DNA of 22,371 nt, taken from contig JANDJZ010000817.1 in the NCBI GenBank assembly GCA_027943245.1, positions 1 to 22,371 of the forward strand, in the 5' to 3' direction. Source of the stretch: Acanthamoeba sp. SK_2022b (taxonomy: Eukaryota; Discosea; Longamoebia; Acanthamoebidae). The stretch's first letter is position 1. The number at the start of each line of letters is the position of its first letter. Made by a program: the position numbers and the translations under genes. The notes below the pieces were generated by a model that was not told the origin of the DNA, ran no database searches, and worked only from the letters and a program-made list of their open reading frames with translations. Below are positions 10,401-20,075 of this stretch, piece after piece.

Positions 10401-13349
10401 GACCCATAGAAGAGAATGTGTAAGGTTGAACCTCCGCCGGAAATCACATCTTTCTTCTTTGGCCACAGCTGGTAGTAGTTATCCAGTTTAAGCGGCAGCC
10501 CCTTCTGGCAATCGTCTGCTAGCCTCAGCAAAAGTCGGGCATAAGCCCAGGCGACCGCATCGGTAAGAAGTGCTGCACAACGTTGCCAAACGTGACGGAG
10601 AAACATGAGCCACGCCAACTACATGCCGACCGTGACTGCACGCACGCATGTACGCAATGGCGTCCTGGCTCTAATTCACGAGAATGTACCTTGATTGTAC
10701 TTGACGAGGAGCTGTTTGTCGAACACATCGCTCCCACTGATGATGGATCGACGGTCGCGGGACAGAGCAAAGCCGGCATTCACATGCACTGGCTGAAACA
10801 TCAGAAGAAAGAACGAGTCTCTTCAGCGTCGCTACCGTCGATTGTCCCGATTGGGAAATACTAATACTAATAATAATAATAATAATAAAAATGAGGAAAT
10901 TCCGTACCAAGCCACTCCAGAGCGGAAGAGGAAGAGTACAGAATGCTCGGCCCACAAGAGGGAGAGGACACATGTGCCCCAGCTGACTCGCGTCAGCTGC
11001 TATCCAGTCATCTGTGGAAGCGGTTCCTCCCGTGGACACGACTTGGCGGCTCACCAGGGCTGCTACAGTAGCCAGCGGAAAGAGGGCGTGTCTAGATCGC
11101 GGAAGAGAGAGAGAGAGAGAGTGAGACAAAAAATTGCAAAGATGCTCTATCATGGCATGCTGTGCGCGGGCACGGAGATAAACCGAGCGTTTTGCTTGGC
11201 AAGCTGGTAGGCCTGTGATTGGCCCACAACGCGTGACAGCTTCCAATGATCGTGAAAATGAAACGCTTCCCACTTGCCAGATATAGCTGGTTGCTCCGCT
11301 CCTACAGCGTAACAGCAAGGAAAAACGTGCGTGAGTGAGGACACTTACTTAGGAACCCAGTCCGCAGCTTCATGAGGGGAGTAACACGCAAATTGCTCGC
11401 GAGCCTCGTACCTGCTTCGGAGGGCACCGCCGAATGTCGCCTACGCCGTCCCTTGACAACGCAGCGCAAGTTGTAGATGTCCTGCGGGAAATCCTTGGCT
11501 GGTGTTTGGCTCAGCATAGCTTCGAAGACGTTCTCCTTTGAAGCAGACGAGTCGTCCTCCTTCGCGTTCCGTTTACAGGCCTCCAACTTGGAGGCCATGA
11601 AAAGGAAGAGCGACGATCGTTTCTGCATCTCCTCCTCTTTCATTGAAGTTTTGTCTAGGCCCACGCTGTACACCTCCTCGGGCGCGACTTGCCCTTCAGT
11701 CCACACGTAGAGCTTAATCTCTCGAAGGAACTTGAGATGAAGCAAGATCTGACTGCCCATTTCGATGAACTTGTCGAATATCTGCAACACGTCGTCCGGT
11801 GTGAATGGCTGGTGCGAAGCAACCAACTCGGACACTCTCGCCTGCTCCACCGATCGAAGAGGAAATCTTGATTGTGTGTCAACGACGACAAGGATGGAAA
11901 GGAGTCAGCTTGTTCATGTATCTTGTGCATGCTGTCTTTTTATGTCGTGATTGCTAGGCTCTCTTCCGGGGATAGAGAAGTGGAAGGTGGCGCCGCACCT
12001 GAAGATGGTTCCATCAAATGGACGTTCCAGATCGCAGCCAAACAGCTTGTATGGAGCAAACTGATCTGCGTATTTGGCTCTGATCTCGGCCACAGTGAAA
12101 TTGTAGTATTTGCCTTGACAGATAGAGTTACACATCTTAGCCGTGAGTCTTCTACATGGATAATCACAGACCTAATATTTTGTATAATCACATATATATT
12201 TTCTATATTAAAAAAGACTTCATCATACCGGGAGGACCGTGCTCAATGCCTGGGAGGTGTGTACGGTGAGGATCGAAGAAAACAGCTTTCTCGCGCGTGA
12301 CAAAAGACGGCAAGTCGGTCTGTTAAGCACAAAGCGCAAGATTGGGTCGTTATGTGACAGTCTCAGACTGTTGTTGATTGCGTTACATACCATGTGGTAA
12401 ACGGAGTTGAAGCCCAGGCCAAACCGTCCTGTGAGTGGATTTGTGCCAGCCACGCGCGCCATGCACATGTTTGGTGTGTCAGTAACGCACGCAAGGCTGC
12501 TGATGCCTGCCACCGCATACTAGTCTATGGACATATCGCCAAGACATCCTGGATTGAGGAGAGTCGTTTATGGGCGTGACCTGTAGCGATTGGGTCGTTC
12601 GATTTGCGTCCTGCACCGACATTTTGGATGCTTTCAAAGTCTTCGTCGCGGAAGACGGCATTGTTGAATGCGCACAGCGCTGGACCCTGATGCCGCCGAA
12701 GCATTAGTTTATGTAAGAGGAATCATTAAGAGGTTGAGTAAGCGTGCTAAACCTCAACAAAAAATAGCAACACCGAAGCAGTTAACACACACACACACAC
12801 ACTGCAACAGTAGCTACATACTTGGAACTGGGCCATAGCAGGACTCAGGAGCGTATTCATGGGGTGTATCCTCTGCAAAGGAGGAAGAGGAAACGTGGAA
12901 ATGGCCACCCATATCAGTCGAAGAATCACCAACAGTATGTGTATGTGTGTGTCTCATGTGGTCACTGTTTGCGTACCAAGTCGAGGAGGAAGCTTGCTGT
13001 GGATGCACGAGCGTCGTCTGCATTCTGTACCATCTCAGCCAAAACCTGAGAACCATCGTACTGCAATATATGAGAGTATTTTGATCGTTAATACATACAT
13101 ATTATTCATATTATTCATATACATATATTACATTATTCTTTCTTTCTTTCTTTTTTTTGATGGAAAAAAAACAATGCAAAAAAATCTGGAAACGGTTATG
13201 TACGTCTTCGAGAATGCCGCGGATGGCAGTGGTTATTTTCACTTGCTGCCCTGTAAGGAGATAATGCACCGTGAAAAATCGAGTGAGGAGCGGTGAATCA
13301 ACTCGGCTCCAGATGAGCACGTACCCAATGCTCCTTCGTGTGCATCCAT
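3639..13349 (-). CDS. Sacsin-like giant protein with N-terminal HSP90-type (GHKL) ATP-binding domain
   Basis: Likely chaperone-like protein of the sacsin family. Modelled exons, in transcript order: 13349-13325, 13250-13204, 13060-12977, 12872-12822, 12686-12581, 12428-12391, 12319-12229, 12113-11999, 11866-11349, 11301-11184, 11091-10908, 10792-10690, 10572-10432, 10382-10192, 10114-9974, 9868-9766, 9683-9528, 9440-9240, 9150-7942, 7880-6429, 6362-6296, 6202-6081, 5999-5818, 5710-5469, 5429-5272, 5155-4758, 4648-4553, 4400-3863, 3787-3639. All phases agree (2,341 residues). The ATP site is intact: N-box EMVQNADDA (residues 33-41) and G2 loop GRFGLGFNSVYHM (105-117). Sacsin-repeat signatures follow: ADQFAPY, TIFRFPLRS, FCTLPLPLWSGL and PVHVNAGFALSRDRRS. 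Only one ATPase copy is present, whereas human sacsin has three and is about 4,579 residues long. No DnaJ or HEPN domain is seen. The C-terminus carries HKLGHFFDIVH, a zincin-like histidine pattern lacking the catalytic Glu. The start is the ATG after an A-run at 13349. Least certain are the acceptor at 10383 and the donors at 11183, 5468 and 5271. Confidence 0.85.
4406..4479 (+). repeat. (CA)n(GA)n microsatellite in an intron of the sacsin-like gene
   Basis: About 29 CA units run into GA units. The tract lies in intron 4401-4552, directly before the 3' splice site at 4401. In the sense of the transcript it reads (CT)n then (TG)n, ending just upstream of the acceptor AACAG. Confidence 0.95.
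5732..5758 (+). repeat. (GA)n tract in an intron of the sacsin-like gene
   Basis: A GA-rich run in intron 5711-5817. On the coding (minus) strand it is a (CT)n pyrimidine tract about 20 bases before the acceptor CTGCAG. Confidence 0.9.
10869..10889 (+). repeat. (TAA)n triplet repeat in an intron
   Basis: A short run of TAA/AAT triplets lies in intron 10793-10907 of the sacsin-like gene. It is one of the few AT-rich islands inside the gene. Confidence 0.85.
11103..11122 (+). repeat. (GA)n tract in an intron
   Basis: Located in intron 11092-11183 of the minus-strand sacsin-like gene. In transcript sense it is (CT)n just upstream of the acceptor TCTAG. Confidence 0.85.
12786..12802 (+). repeat. 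(CA)n tract in an intron
   Basis: A short CA run in intron 12687-12821 of the sacsin-like gene. It reads (TG)n in transcript sense, close to the donor end of the intron. Confidence 0.85.
13137..13158 (+). repeat. (TTTC)n/T-run in an intron
   Basis: An AT-rich stretch with TTTC units and a T-run lies in intron 13061-13203 of the sacsin-like gene. In transcript sense it is purine-rich, an exception to the pyrimidine orientation of the other tracts. Confidence 0.8.
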
Positions 13350-13974
13350 TTTTTGGGTTACAGCAAGCAAGTTGGAGACCTGTTGGGGCCCCTACGGCAC
13401 GCCAATAGCGGTTGAAATGAGGCACTTATCTCGCTTATTTGTGGGTTGCCCAAGCAGTCCATGCCTCGCATTATTAAGGACGTCGGTTATTGTTCCACCG
13501 AACTCTCGCGCTCCAGGAGGTTGCTGGTTGGTGGTTCTGTTTTCTGGTTTTATGACCACGGCCTCTATTTTCTACATCCTTTTCCTCAGTTTTACTTCTC
13601 CCCCTCCACACGGAGCAACACTCACAAACGCGGGAACCGGCTTCTGTTACGAATTCTAGTCCCACTTGAATTACATACGCGCAACGGCTGGGACGTGCTC
13701 TTGCATTATTATTACCGGCCGAATTCAATCCTTTTTGCCTTGAAACACAGAAATTTAGAGGTTCCTTCCCTGCCATCCTTGTAAACGTTTTCAGAAGATG
13801 TATTTTTTTTAATATATAGAAATATTTTGATTATTATTATTATTACTATTATTACGAGAGGACTGGTCACCATGCCCCATCTACGAAAATGAAACTAAGT
13901 ATTTTATTTACGCATTTAATTAGATAAAAGCAGGTCGGAGCTTGTCGACAAACAACCGCGCAGCACACCTCATC
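13350..13974. promoter_or_regulatory. Divergent intergenic region between the sacsin-like and MFS genes
   Basis: These 625 bases lie between the two start codons, which point away from each other, so both promoters should be here. The segment near 13790-13930 is strongly AT-rich, with a T-run, alternating AT and ATT triplets. Several ORFs of 75-112 codons occur but show no recognisable domain. No convincing TATA element sits at a canonical distance from either start. Assignment as promoter rests on position only. Confidence 0.5.
13829..13854 (+). repeat. (ATT)n triplet repeat in the divergent intergenic region
   Basis: A run of ATT units with one ACT interruption, preceded by a T-run and short AT alternation at 13802-13820. 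It lies about 120 bases upstream of the transporter start codon. Confidence 0.85.
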
Positions 13975-14855
13975 ATGAGGGAGAACTCAATACGAAGAGG
14001 CGGCGGGGGGAGGGCCTTCCACGCGCCCACAAGGTGGCGCGAAGGAACCACTGCGCTGTTCGGGGAGGACGACGAGGACGACGACGAAGAAGAGCGGATA
14101 CCGCTCCACCCTAAGCACAGGCACAACTGGGACGAGAAGAGGCGCAAGAGCTACTACAAGGGCCAATATCGATACTTTCTCTTTGGCCTGGCCTTCCTCC
14201 ACACGCTGTGCGCATCCGGACTGGTCCTTGGCTGGGCCGCCCTGGCCGCCCTCCTCAATGAGCGCTCGCTCTATCGAACCGGCGACTGCAACAGCTCCTC
14301 AGGCGGACCTGTCGACGGCATGTCCTCGACATTCAATAACAGCGATGAGGCGAGCACTGGCACCACTAAAGAAGAAGGAGGAGGTGCCTGGTGTAAGGAG
14401 CAACAGACGCGACTAGCACTCGTCTACACGCTCGGCCTGATGGGCATGTATGCCAGCCGTGCCGCCTTTGCATGGTTCATGGACACCTTTGGCGCCAAGC
14501 GTACCACCGTCGTCGGCTCCATCGTGCTTGGTTTCGGCACCTTCCTCTTCATCCTCGCTCTCGAGCAAGGTGCGCACTACATGTGGTTCTCTCTCTCTCT
14601 CTCTCTCTCACAATTCTCTCTCTATATTTACTTATCCTTCTTGATCCAATGGCTGCGTCTCTCTCGTTGCGAGTGTAGAGGTGGACCTCTATCCCTACGC
14701 CTTTGGTCTGATAGGCGTCGGCAGCGGGGCCATCCACTTGCCCTGCCTCCAGTTTGCCAATCTCTTCCCCGGTTCCGAGCGAGCAGCTGTACTCTCTCCC
14801 TCTTCTCGTCTCTTTTTGTTGTTCTTGCCCTTTCTTGTCATACGCTCATGAAGCT

Positions 14856-14929
<74 letters not shown>

Positions 14930-16541
14930 GCCTCGCGCACCTCCTCACATGCAGGGCGCCGTTCTATCGGCAGCCTTTCAAGCCAGCAGCGGAGTGTTCT
15001 TTGCCTTGAAGGTGAGTGCCGTGAGTGTTGGTCCCGAGGTCTGTCAACTTATTCTTAGACACCGCATGTCGTGTGCATGCGTGCGTACAGTTTCTGGAAG
15101 AATGGATGCACCTCGAGCTCGGGATCTCGTTGCTGGGCCTGGTGGGAGTGGCCCTCTTCTGCTTCGTCACTGGCATGCTCTTTTGGCCCAACAGACCCTT
15201 CACCCGTCTCTCTGGGTATGTCCTGTGCCCGCAACCCACCTGCCTGCACCAATCTGCATCGTCGCTCACACACCAGCACGGTGCAGCTCGCAGGACAACA
15301 CCGACGCGGTCATGGTAAGCGAAGATGATGAAGAGGACATTCTGAACGACGAGGACGACACTGGCGACGACGCCTATCTCTCTCATCTCTCCCTTTTGCC
15401 AACGGTACCCACTCTCCCCGTCGCTCACCTTGCGCGCGCGATGAGTGGTGGGTCTGACCAGTTTGGCGGCGTGGGATGGTCTCCTTGCGCTTGGTGGTGC
15501 CGCAGGTGGTGACACCCGAGTTTTTATTTATTTTGCTATTCTTTTGCGTTCATCTCCTACGACTGGACTTCTTAATAGGAACCATACTCCCCCAGATTAC
15601 GGAGGACTCTGTTGAATCGAGTACGTACTCTTCCCCACACTTTTTCTCTGCGAGCGCAACTTGCTCTTCCTCTTGTTGTGTAGTTCTGTGGGACGAACTG
15701 GTTGACTGTGCCTGCTGCAGCGTTCGTCTCTCAGCGCATTGATGCCTGGAGCGTGGCGCTGGCCTGCGGCTCGTTAGCATTCTTGGGCGCTCATTATTGT
15801 GTCGAAAAACGAGGATTTAATCTTACGTTCGCCATCACAAATGTGCTTTCCATTGGCTACGGCATTCTGGTTCTTCAGCCCTCCCTGCCTCCCTTTCCGC
15901 TGCTCTCTTTGTGCCGTTGGTGTTTCCGTTAACCTTACGACGGCGGTGGTGGATGCTGGATTCCTCTTTGGTTCCCAGGTTCTGTTCCCGGTTCAGTGGA
16001 CCGTTTTCAGCCCCATGCTCATCTTCTATACCGTGTGCCGCCAATTCGTGTATATCTCGGCGGTTGCCTACCTTGAGAAAGTGTACGTTATGTGACAATC
16101 CTGCCGTAACGCTGAAGAAGAGTGTGCGTTCGTTCGTGCTAACTTTCTGCCATGGCCGACGATGTAGGTTTGGCTTGCGGCACCATGAGGCTCTCCAGCG
16201 GTTACTCGCAGTCCTAATGACCGCAGTGGCTGCCGCACAGTTCCCTCTGATGAGCATCGGAGTTGGGCTAATGAGCGGCGATTTCACCCAGATCAACGTC
16301 CTGCTCCTTGTGAGCGTGGTGCTGTGTTTTGCGTACCTCCTTGTCATGTGGCGCAAACCTGTTGACGGCGAGGATGGAGATGTCCCTGCATGTACGTCTA
16401 CTTGGTGGCTACTAAAATGGTGCTACCCTTGAGAGGCCATTCAGTCCTTCCCTCTTTTCTTGATTTGGTTTGGTGGTGCAAGCAATCCGTACAGAGGCTT
16501 CTGAGCAATTTACACACATTAACCCTATTGTGCCCATTTAA
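13975..16541 (+). CDS. Major facilitator superfamily transporter, SLC43/LAT3-like
   Basis: Predicted multi-pass membrane transporter. Modelled exons 13975-14569, 14679-14788, 14955-15011, 15091-15215, 15287-15404, 15506-15620, 15721-15869, 15979-16082, 16168-16391 and 16483-16541 keep phase throughout and give 551 residues, a normal MFS length. An acidic and basic cytosolic N-terminus (residues 1-66) precedes the first membrane helix (about 67-93). A loop with Cys105 and Cys140 follows, then further helices and the motif-A-like FMDTFGAKRTT (168-178) between helices 2 and 3. LPCLQFANLFPGSERAA and EFLFILLFFCVHLLRLDF resemble SLC43-type amino-acid transporters. A very acidic loop (about 305-325) lies in the middle, where MFS proteins have their central cytosolic loop. 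The substrate cannot be read from sequence; large neutral amino acids would be the family guess. The ATG at 13975 was chosen as the first in frame. The last exon is uncertain: reading through the donor at 16392 would stop at 16432. Confidence 0.85.
14588..14609 (+). repeat. (CT)n tract in MFS intron 1
   Basis: A CT dinucleotide run in intron 14570-14678 of the transporter gene, in the sense orientation of the transcript. Confidence 0.9.
14855..14928 (+). repeat. (CT)n(GT)n compound microsatellite in MFS intron 2
   Basis: About 12 CT units followed by about 25 GT units fill the 3' half of intron 14789-14954, ending 26 bases before the acceptor ATGCAG. It has the same order and sense orientation as the compound tract in the sacsin-like gene. 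Confidence 0.95.
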
Positions 16542-16627
16542 CCAAATGCTCAGATCTCTTGTAAGTATTGTAGCGCTGTACTGTATTTAATAATAAGAAC
16601 ATAACCATCAACCAGCAATGGGTGAGA
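16542..16627. other. Short convergent 3' gap
   Basis: These 86 bases separate the modelled stop codons of the transporter (+) and the ankyrin gene (-). The segment is AT-rich with AATAAT-like sequence on the plus strand at about 16588-16595. The 3' UTRs probably overlap. Confidence 0.6.
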
Positions 16628-16951
16628 TCAACGGCCCTTTTGTGCGGCCACGAAGCCAACGCGATCCCTAATGAGACCCAGCGGATCACGACCGACCTTG
16701 TCCTTAGCGTTGGGGTTTGCTCCAGCCTGTAGAAAGCGCCTGTCCAGAGATGATGAGTAACTAGAACGCCACACGTGTGAATGTGTGAGGATTGAGGCCG
16801 TACTTGTAGATTTCACAGTCGGCAAAGTAGACTTCGGCGTAGTCTAGTGCAGAGATGCGAAATGATATGAAGTAGGTCTGGTACGAGAAAGTGAAACAGG
16901 CCACGTGCAACGGTGTGTAGCCCTCGTTGTCCGTCGCGTTGACATCGGCGC

Positions 16952-17019
<68 letters not shown>

Positions 17020-18558
17020 GCTAGTATCCCTTAGTAGACACTTGAGCGGCTGGTGGGGGCATTTACCGAGTCGAACAAAGAAGTTGATGTGGTCGCCCCA
17101 AGTATCCTTCTGCCCCACTGGCAGGTTGATGTGAGTGAGAGAACCATCAAACAGTCTTGCAGGCGGGTTACCTCGTCGCATCTCGTTTTGCGGATCCTTG
17201 ATCTCGGTAATCATCAAGTGACCTGGCAGGGTTAAACCAGCAACATATGTTATGCCTGCATCACTCAAATACTTGCGCCGTCCACTTAAGCGATGTACCA
17301 AGTCTATTGGCCATCCCCTCAGCATAGCTATGAAGAGGAGTCCTGCCTTTATGATTCCTCGAGTTCACGTTGGCCCCTGCAGTGGAGTGAGAATCAGCTC
17401 ACACATGCCCGGGGCACGAAGCATCAGGGAGTGGATGACCTTTGGCCACAAGTGTCATGCAGATGTCTCTATGCATACCGACCGCGGCAAGATGGAGCAA
17501 TGTGTCCCCGTCCTTTGTGCGCACCGATCGAGATGTCAGTGCGTTGATTAAAGGGCTGCACACAGCGGAGTGGGGCAGAGCGTTGTTGCCGTACGGCATT
17601 GGCATAGGCGACGGTGAGGCCTTTGAGCATCAGCATCTGCAGGCAGATGTCCCTTCAATTAGGTGAATAGGGCCAATGATTGTGTTGTCAGCACACCACA
17701 ATTTGAGAAGCGAGCTGAGTTTGCCAATCCCACGCTAGGCGCAGCGACACGTGTTGCTGGCTGTACCTCTCCTTTCCCATCTTTTCATCCTCTCCCAATA
17801 GCACGCATTCTGCTGGCGTGACCTGCACATATTGAAACCATCACCATTTGACAACACATATGCACGCACAGCGAGAGGCCTCTAAGCGGTCACCTTGTCC
17901 TTAGTGGCGTGTCCCTCCTTGGTCGTGAGCGTGCATCTGTGGATAGGCCAATATTGGCCTTAGTCTACGTTGGACCGGTTGCTGCAGATATAAGAGGGGG
18001 CATGTGCAACTGTGCCATAGGATCCGCTCCGGCTTTGAGGAGATGCTTCAAACAGAAGGCATTGGCGGCCAGGCACGCTTTGTGAAGTGCTGAAACGGGG
18101 TGGATGAGCTTATCTTCGACCTCTTGTGTAGGCACACATGCGGAAAGGAGAACGCACGGGTTACGTTATCCCCATGGCAGTACGCTGAGCTGTTGGTGAA
18201 CCCCTCTCCGCTGGTCGTTGAATTAGCATCGGCACCATGACTCAGGAAGAGTTCTGCCCGCCCAGTTTCAGACGACGCCAGAAATTCATCGATTATTTTA
18301 TATGATATTTTAATCTAAGAAAAAAAGAACGAAGATGCACCTAAGATATCAGCCTGGCCGGCTGTCACAGCATAGTGAAGGCCAGCATTGAGCTTCTTAG
18401 TGCTGGGCTTCTTCGCACCCAAATACGTGAGCACGACGTCTTTTTGACCCTGTGCAATAGCCTCGTTCAACCTGTTGAGGTTGAGTGGGGTGGGCAAGGA
18501 CAAGAAGAGTGGGGAGATTGGGGGGGGGGAGCACGCACTTGGACTGTCCTTCTCCCAT
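16628..18558 (-). CDS. Ankyrin-repeat protein with myristoylation-like N-terminus
   Basis: Probable protein-interaction scaffold. Modelled exons, in transcript order: 18558-18539, 18471-18341, 18253-18165, 18120-18011, 17936-17894, 17822-17767, 17714-17697, 17555-17440, 17376-17299, 17222-17067, 16951-16804 and 16739-16628. Phases agree throughout (358 residues). Ankyrin units are clear at many junctions: GLHYAVTAGQADILELFL then SHGADANS, ALHKACLAANAFCLKHLL then KAGADP, DGDTLLHLAAVG then LVAKGANVNSRNHKGRTPLH, GADVNATDNEGYTPLHVA and FLQAGANPNAKDKVGRDPL. Joining exons restores the GADxN hairpins, which supports the model. The protein begins MGEGQSK, matching the Gly2/Ser6/Lys7 pattern of N-myristoylated proteins, so membrane anchoring is possible. 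No catalytic domain is visible. Exons at 17697-17714 (18 nt) and 18165-18253 are the least secure. This is the last recognisable gene before the telomere. Confidence 0.8.
16954..17017 (+). repeat. (CA)n microsatellite in an ankyrin-gene intron
   Basis: About 32 CA units lie in intron 16952-17066. In transcript sense this is (TG)n running straight into the acceptor TAG at 16952, again at the 3' splice site. Confidence 0.95.
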
Positions 18559-18827
18559 CGCAGGTCGTAGCTAAGGTGGTGGGTGTCTATTGTCGCGCGA
18601 CCGCAGCAACCACTTTTGCATTTCCTCTTCGTTTCTTCGTTTCTGTTGCTGCTGCTCTAAGGCCACGATTCCATGGCACTTACCCTAGTAAACTACTTAA
18701 GTTCTATGTGTTGTGCCATGAGTGAGCCATTCATTTTACAGTCATTCAATGCCTGTGCAATTGGTTTCTCACTCATAAACAATATCAATAAAACATCACT
18801 TTTTGAAAGTTACAGAATAGGAGGCAC
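18559..18827. other. Upstream region of the ankyrin gene and CpG transition
   Basis: No gene seen. The first 110 bases are CpG-rich like the genes and probably contain the ankyrin promoter. CpG disappears after 18667. An AATAAA on the plus strand at 18787-18792 has no identifiable upstream gene. Confidence 0.5.
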
Positions 18828-19211
18828 TTAGCCCAAGGACCTGTTAGGTGTGCTGGAAGATGAGAAAGAGTGGGGAGCTTGAGGCTGTGAGCTGTGTGCA
18901 GGCTTCACATGATGCTGTAGAGTGGGGAAGGAGGCAGTGATGTTGAGCATGTCCCCATCATCCAAGCTCTTGACTAAAGAGCCAAGAAGCCAGTTGGTGA
19001 GGGAGCCAACATTGGTGGCACTGATGGTGGAGGAACAGAGAGGAATAATGCCATGGTAGAGGGCAGGGGCAAGTGAGAGGTAGAAGGTGGGAGCTGCTTT
19101 GTACAAGATGTGGACAGGTTTGGCATTCTGTCCAGGAAGGTATGCATGTGGGGCAGGTAGTTCCAGGCTGTTGAGAGGTAGTTGTAGAGTGGCAGAGGTA
19201 GAGGTATGTGG
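18828..19211 (-). pseudogene. Open frame of 127 codons, possible decayed or truncated coding sequence
   Basis: On the minus strand a frame stays open between TGA at 19214-19212 and the stop at 18828. Its translation has protein-like composition (for example KPVHILYKAAPTFYLSLAP, then NVGSLTNWLLGSLVKSLDDG) rather than simple repeats, and codon third positions are mostly C or T. A methionine start would be at 19106. It matches no family I recognise and has no clear splice partner. Lying inside the CpG desert it may be a remnant, or open by chance because the strand is pyrimidine-rich. Confidence 0.25.
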
Positions 19212-19516
19212 TCATTGCCTTGGCTGGAAAGGAAGGTTGGTGTGTTGTGAGATGATTCCTTGTGCATTGGAGGGATAGGGATGTGATGAAAGAAGCACTC
19301 TGGTGCAGGAATGCAGGAAGGCTAATGTACCTGATGCCCATTGGGTTGGAAAAATGACAGAACAGTGGCCGTAATGGTGCCACTGCCCAAGGGGCCACTT
19401 CAGCTGCCCCTGCAGCCACAGCCTCCATGACAGTGCTGCTTGTGTGACTGCCAGCCCTGCTGCCACCAGCATGATAATGGCAAAGCAAGTGAATTTTATG
19501 GCACTGGCAGCTGTCC

Positions 19517-19655
19517 TGACAATGACAATGACAGCAGGGATGACAACCATCACAACCATGACAATGGCAATGACAATGACAATGACAACAACTACAACAA
19601 CTATGACAATGATGACTATTACAACAACTATGATGATGACAACAATGACAAGGAC
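19517..19655 (+). repeat. Degenerate (TGACAA)n low-complexity tract
   Basis: An imperfect hexamer-like repeat built from GACAAT/GACAAC units. It opens long but artificial frames on both strands, Asp/Asn- or Thr/Met-rich on plus and His/Cys- or Val-rich on minus, which I do not treat as genes. Confidence 0.8.
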
Positions 19656-20075
19656 TATGTGGACATGTCATCAGCCCCACCCACCCAGCCCCTGGCATCA
19701 AGCATCAACATCACACACAAGTGGCATGCCCTTGCAGCCCATGCACCAATGCCTATGCACCAGCTGCCCTCAGCTACACTGGCCAGCCCACTATGGTTGG
19801 CCCCTGTGTGGTCCTCACCCCACTGAGCCACAGCCCTGTCATTATCATCATTGTTGTGTGGCTGCAGTCACCTTCAAGCCAGGGATCAGTGCCTGATCAA
19901 CCTTAGGGTAATCAAGTTTTTATTAACAGTTTAAAACAAGACACCACAATGCCAGGCACATATTTTGCCATGGCTGGAGAGAGAGGGAGAAAATGCTAAG
20001 GACTAGAGAAAAGGAGAAAAGCCAAGGAAAAGGCCAGGGAAAGGCTGGGCCAGAAAAACCTCTGGAAAAGGCCCA

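Noticed and set aside
10583..10864. Plus-strand 93-codon frame over a sacsin-like intron and exons
   Set aside because: The minus strand carries the conserved repeat motif PVHVNAGFALSRDRRS here; the plus frame has no similarity that I recognise.
13446..13784. 112-codon plus-strand frame in the divergent intergenic region
   Set aside because: No recognisable domain, AT-rich surroundings and no splice partners; probably chance.
14849..14940. Coding through the CT/GT repeat (Leu-Ser then Cys-Val runs)
   Set aside because: The tract is intronic; splicing 14788 to 14955 keeps phase and links two transporter segments.
18958..19701. 247-codon minus-strand frame rich in His and Cys
   Set aside because: It arises from the TGACAA-type low-complexity tract and the lack of CpG; other frames on both strands are equally open, and the composition is not that of a folded zinc protein.
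19444..19896. 150-codon plus-strand Thr/Met-rich frame and the overlapping Asp/Asn-rich frame at 19440-19826
   Set aside because: Both are translations of the same simple repeat; two overlapping frames of opposite character argue against either being a gene.
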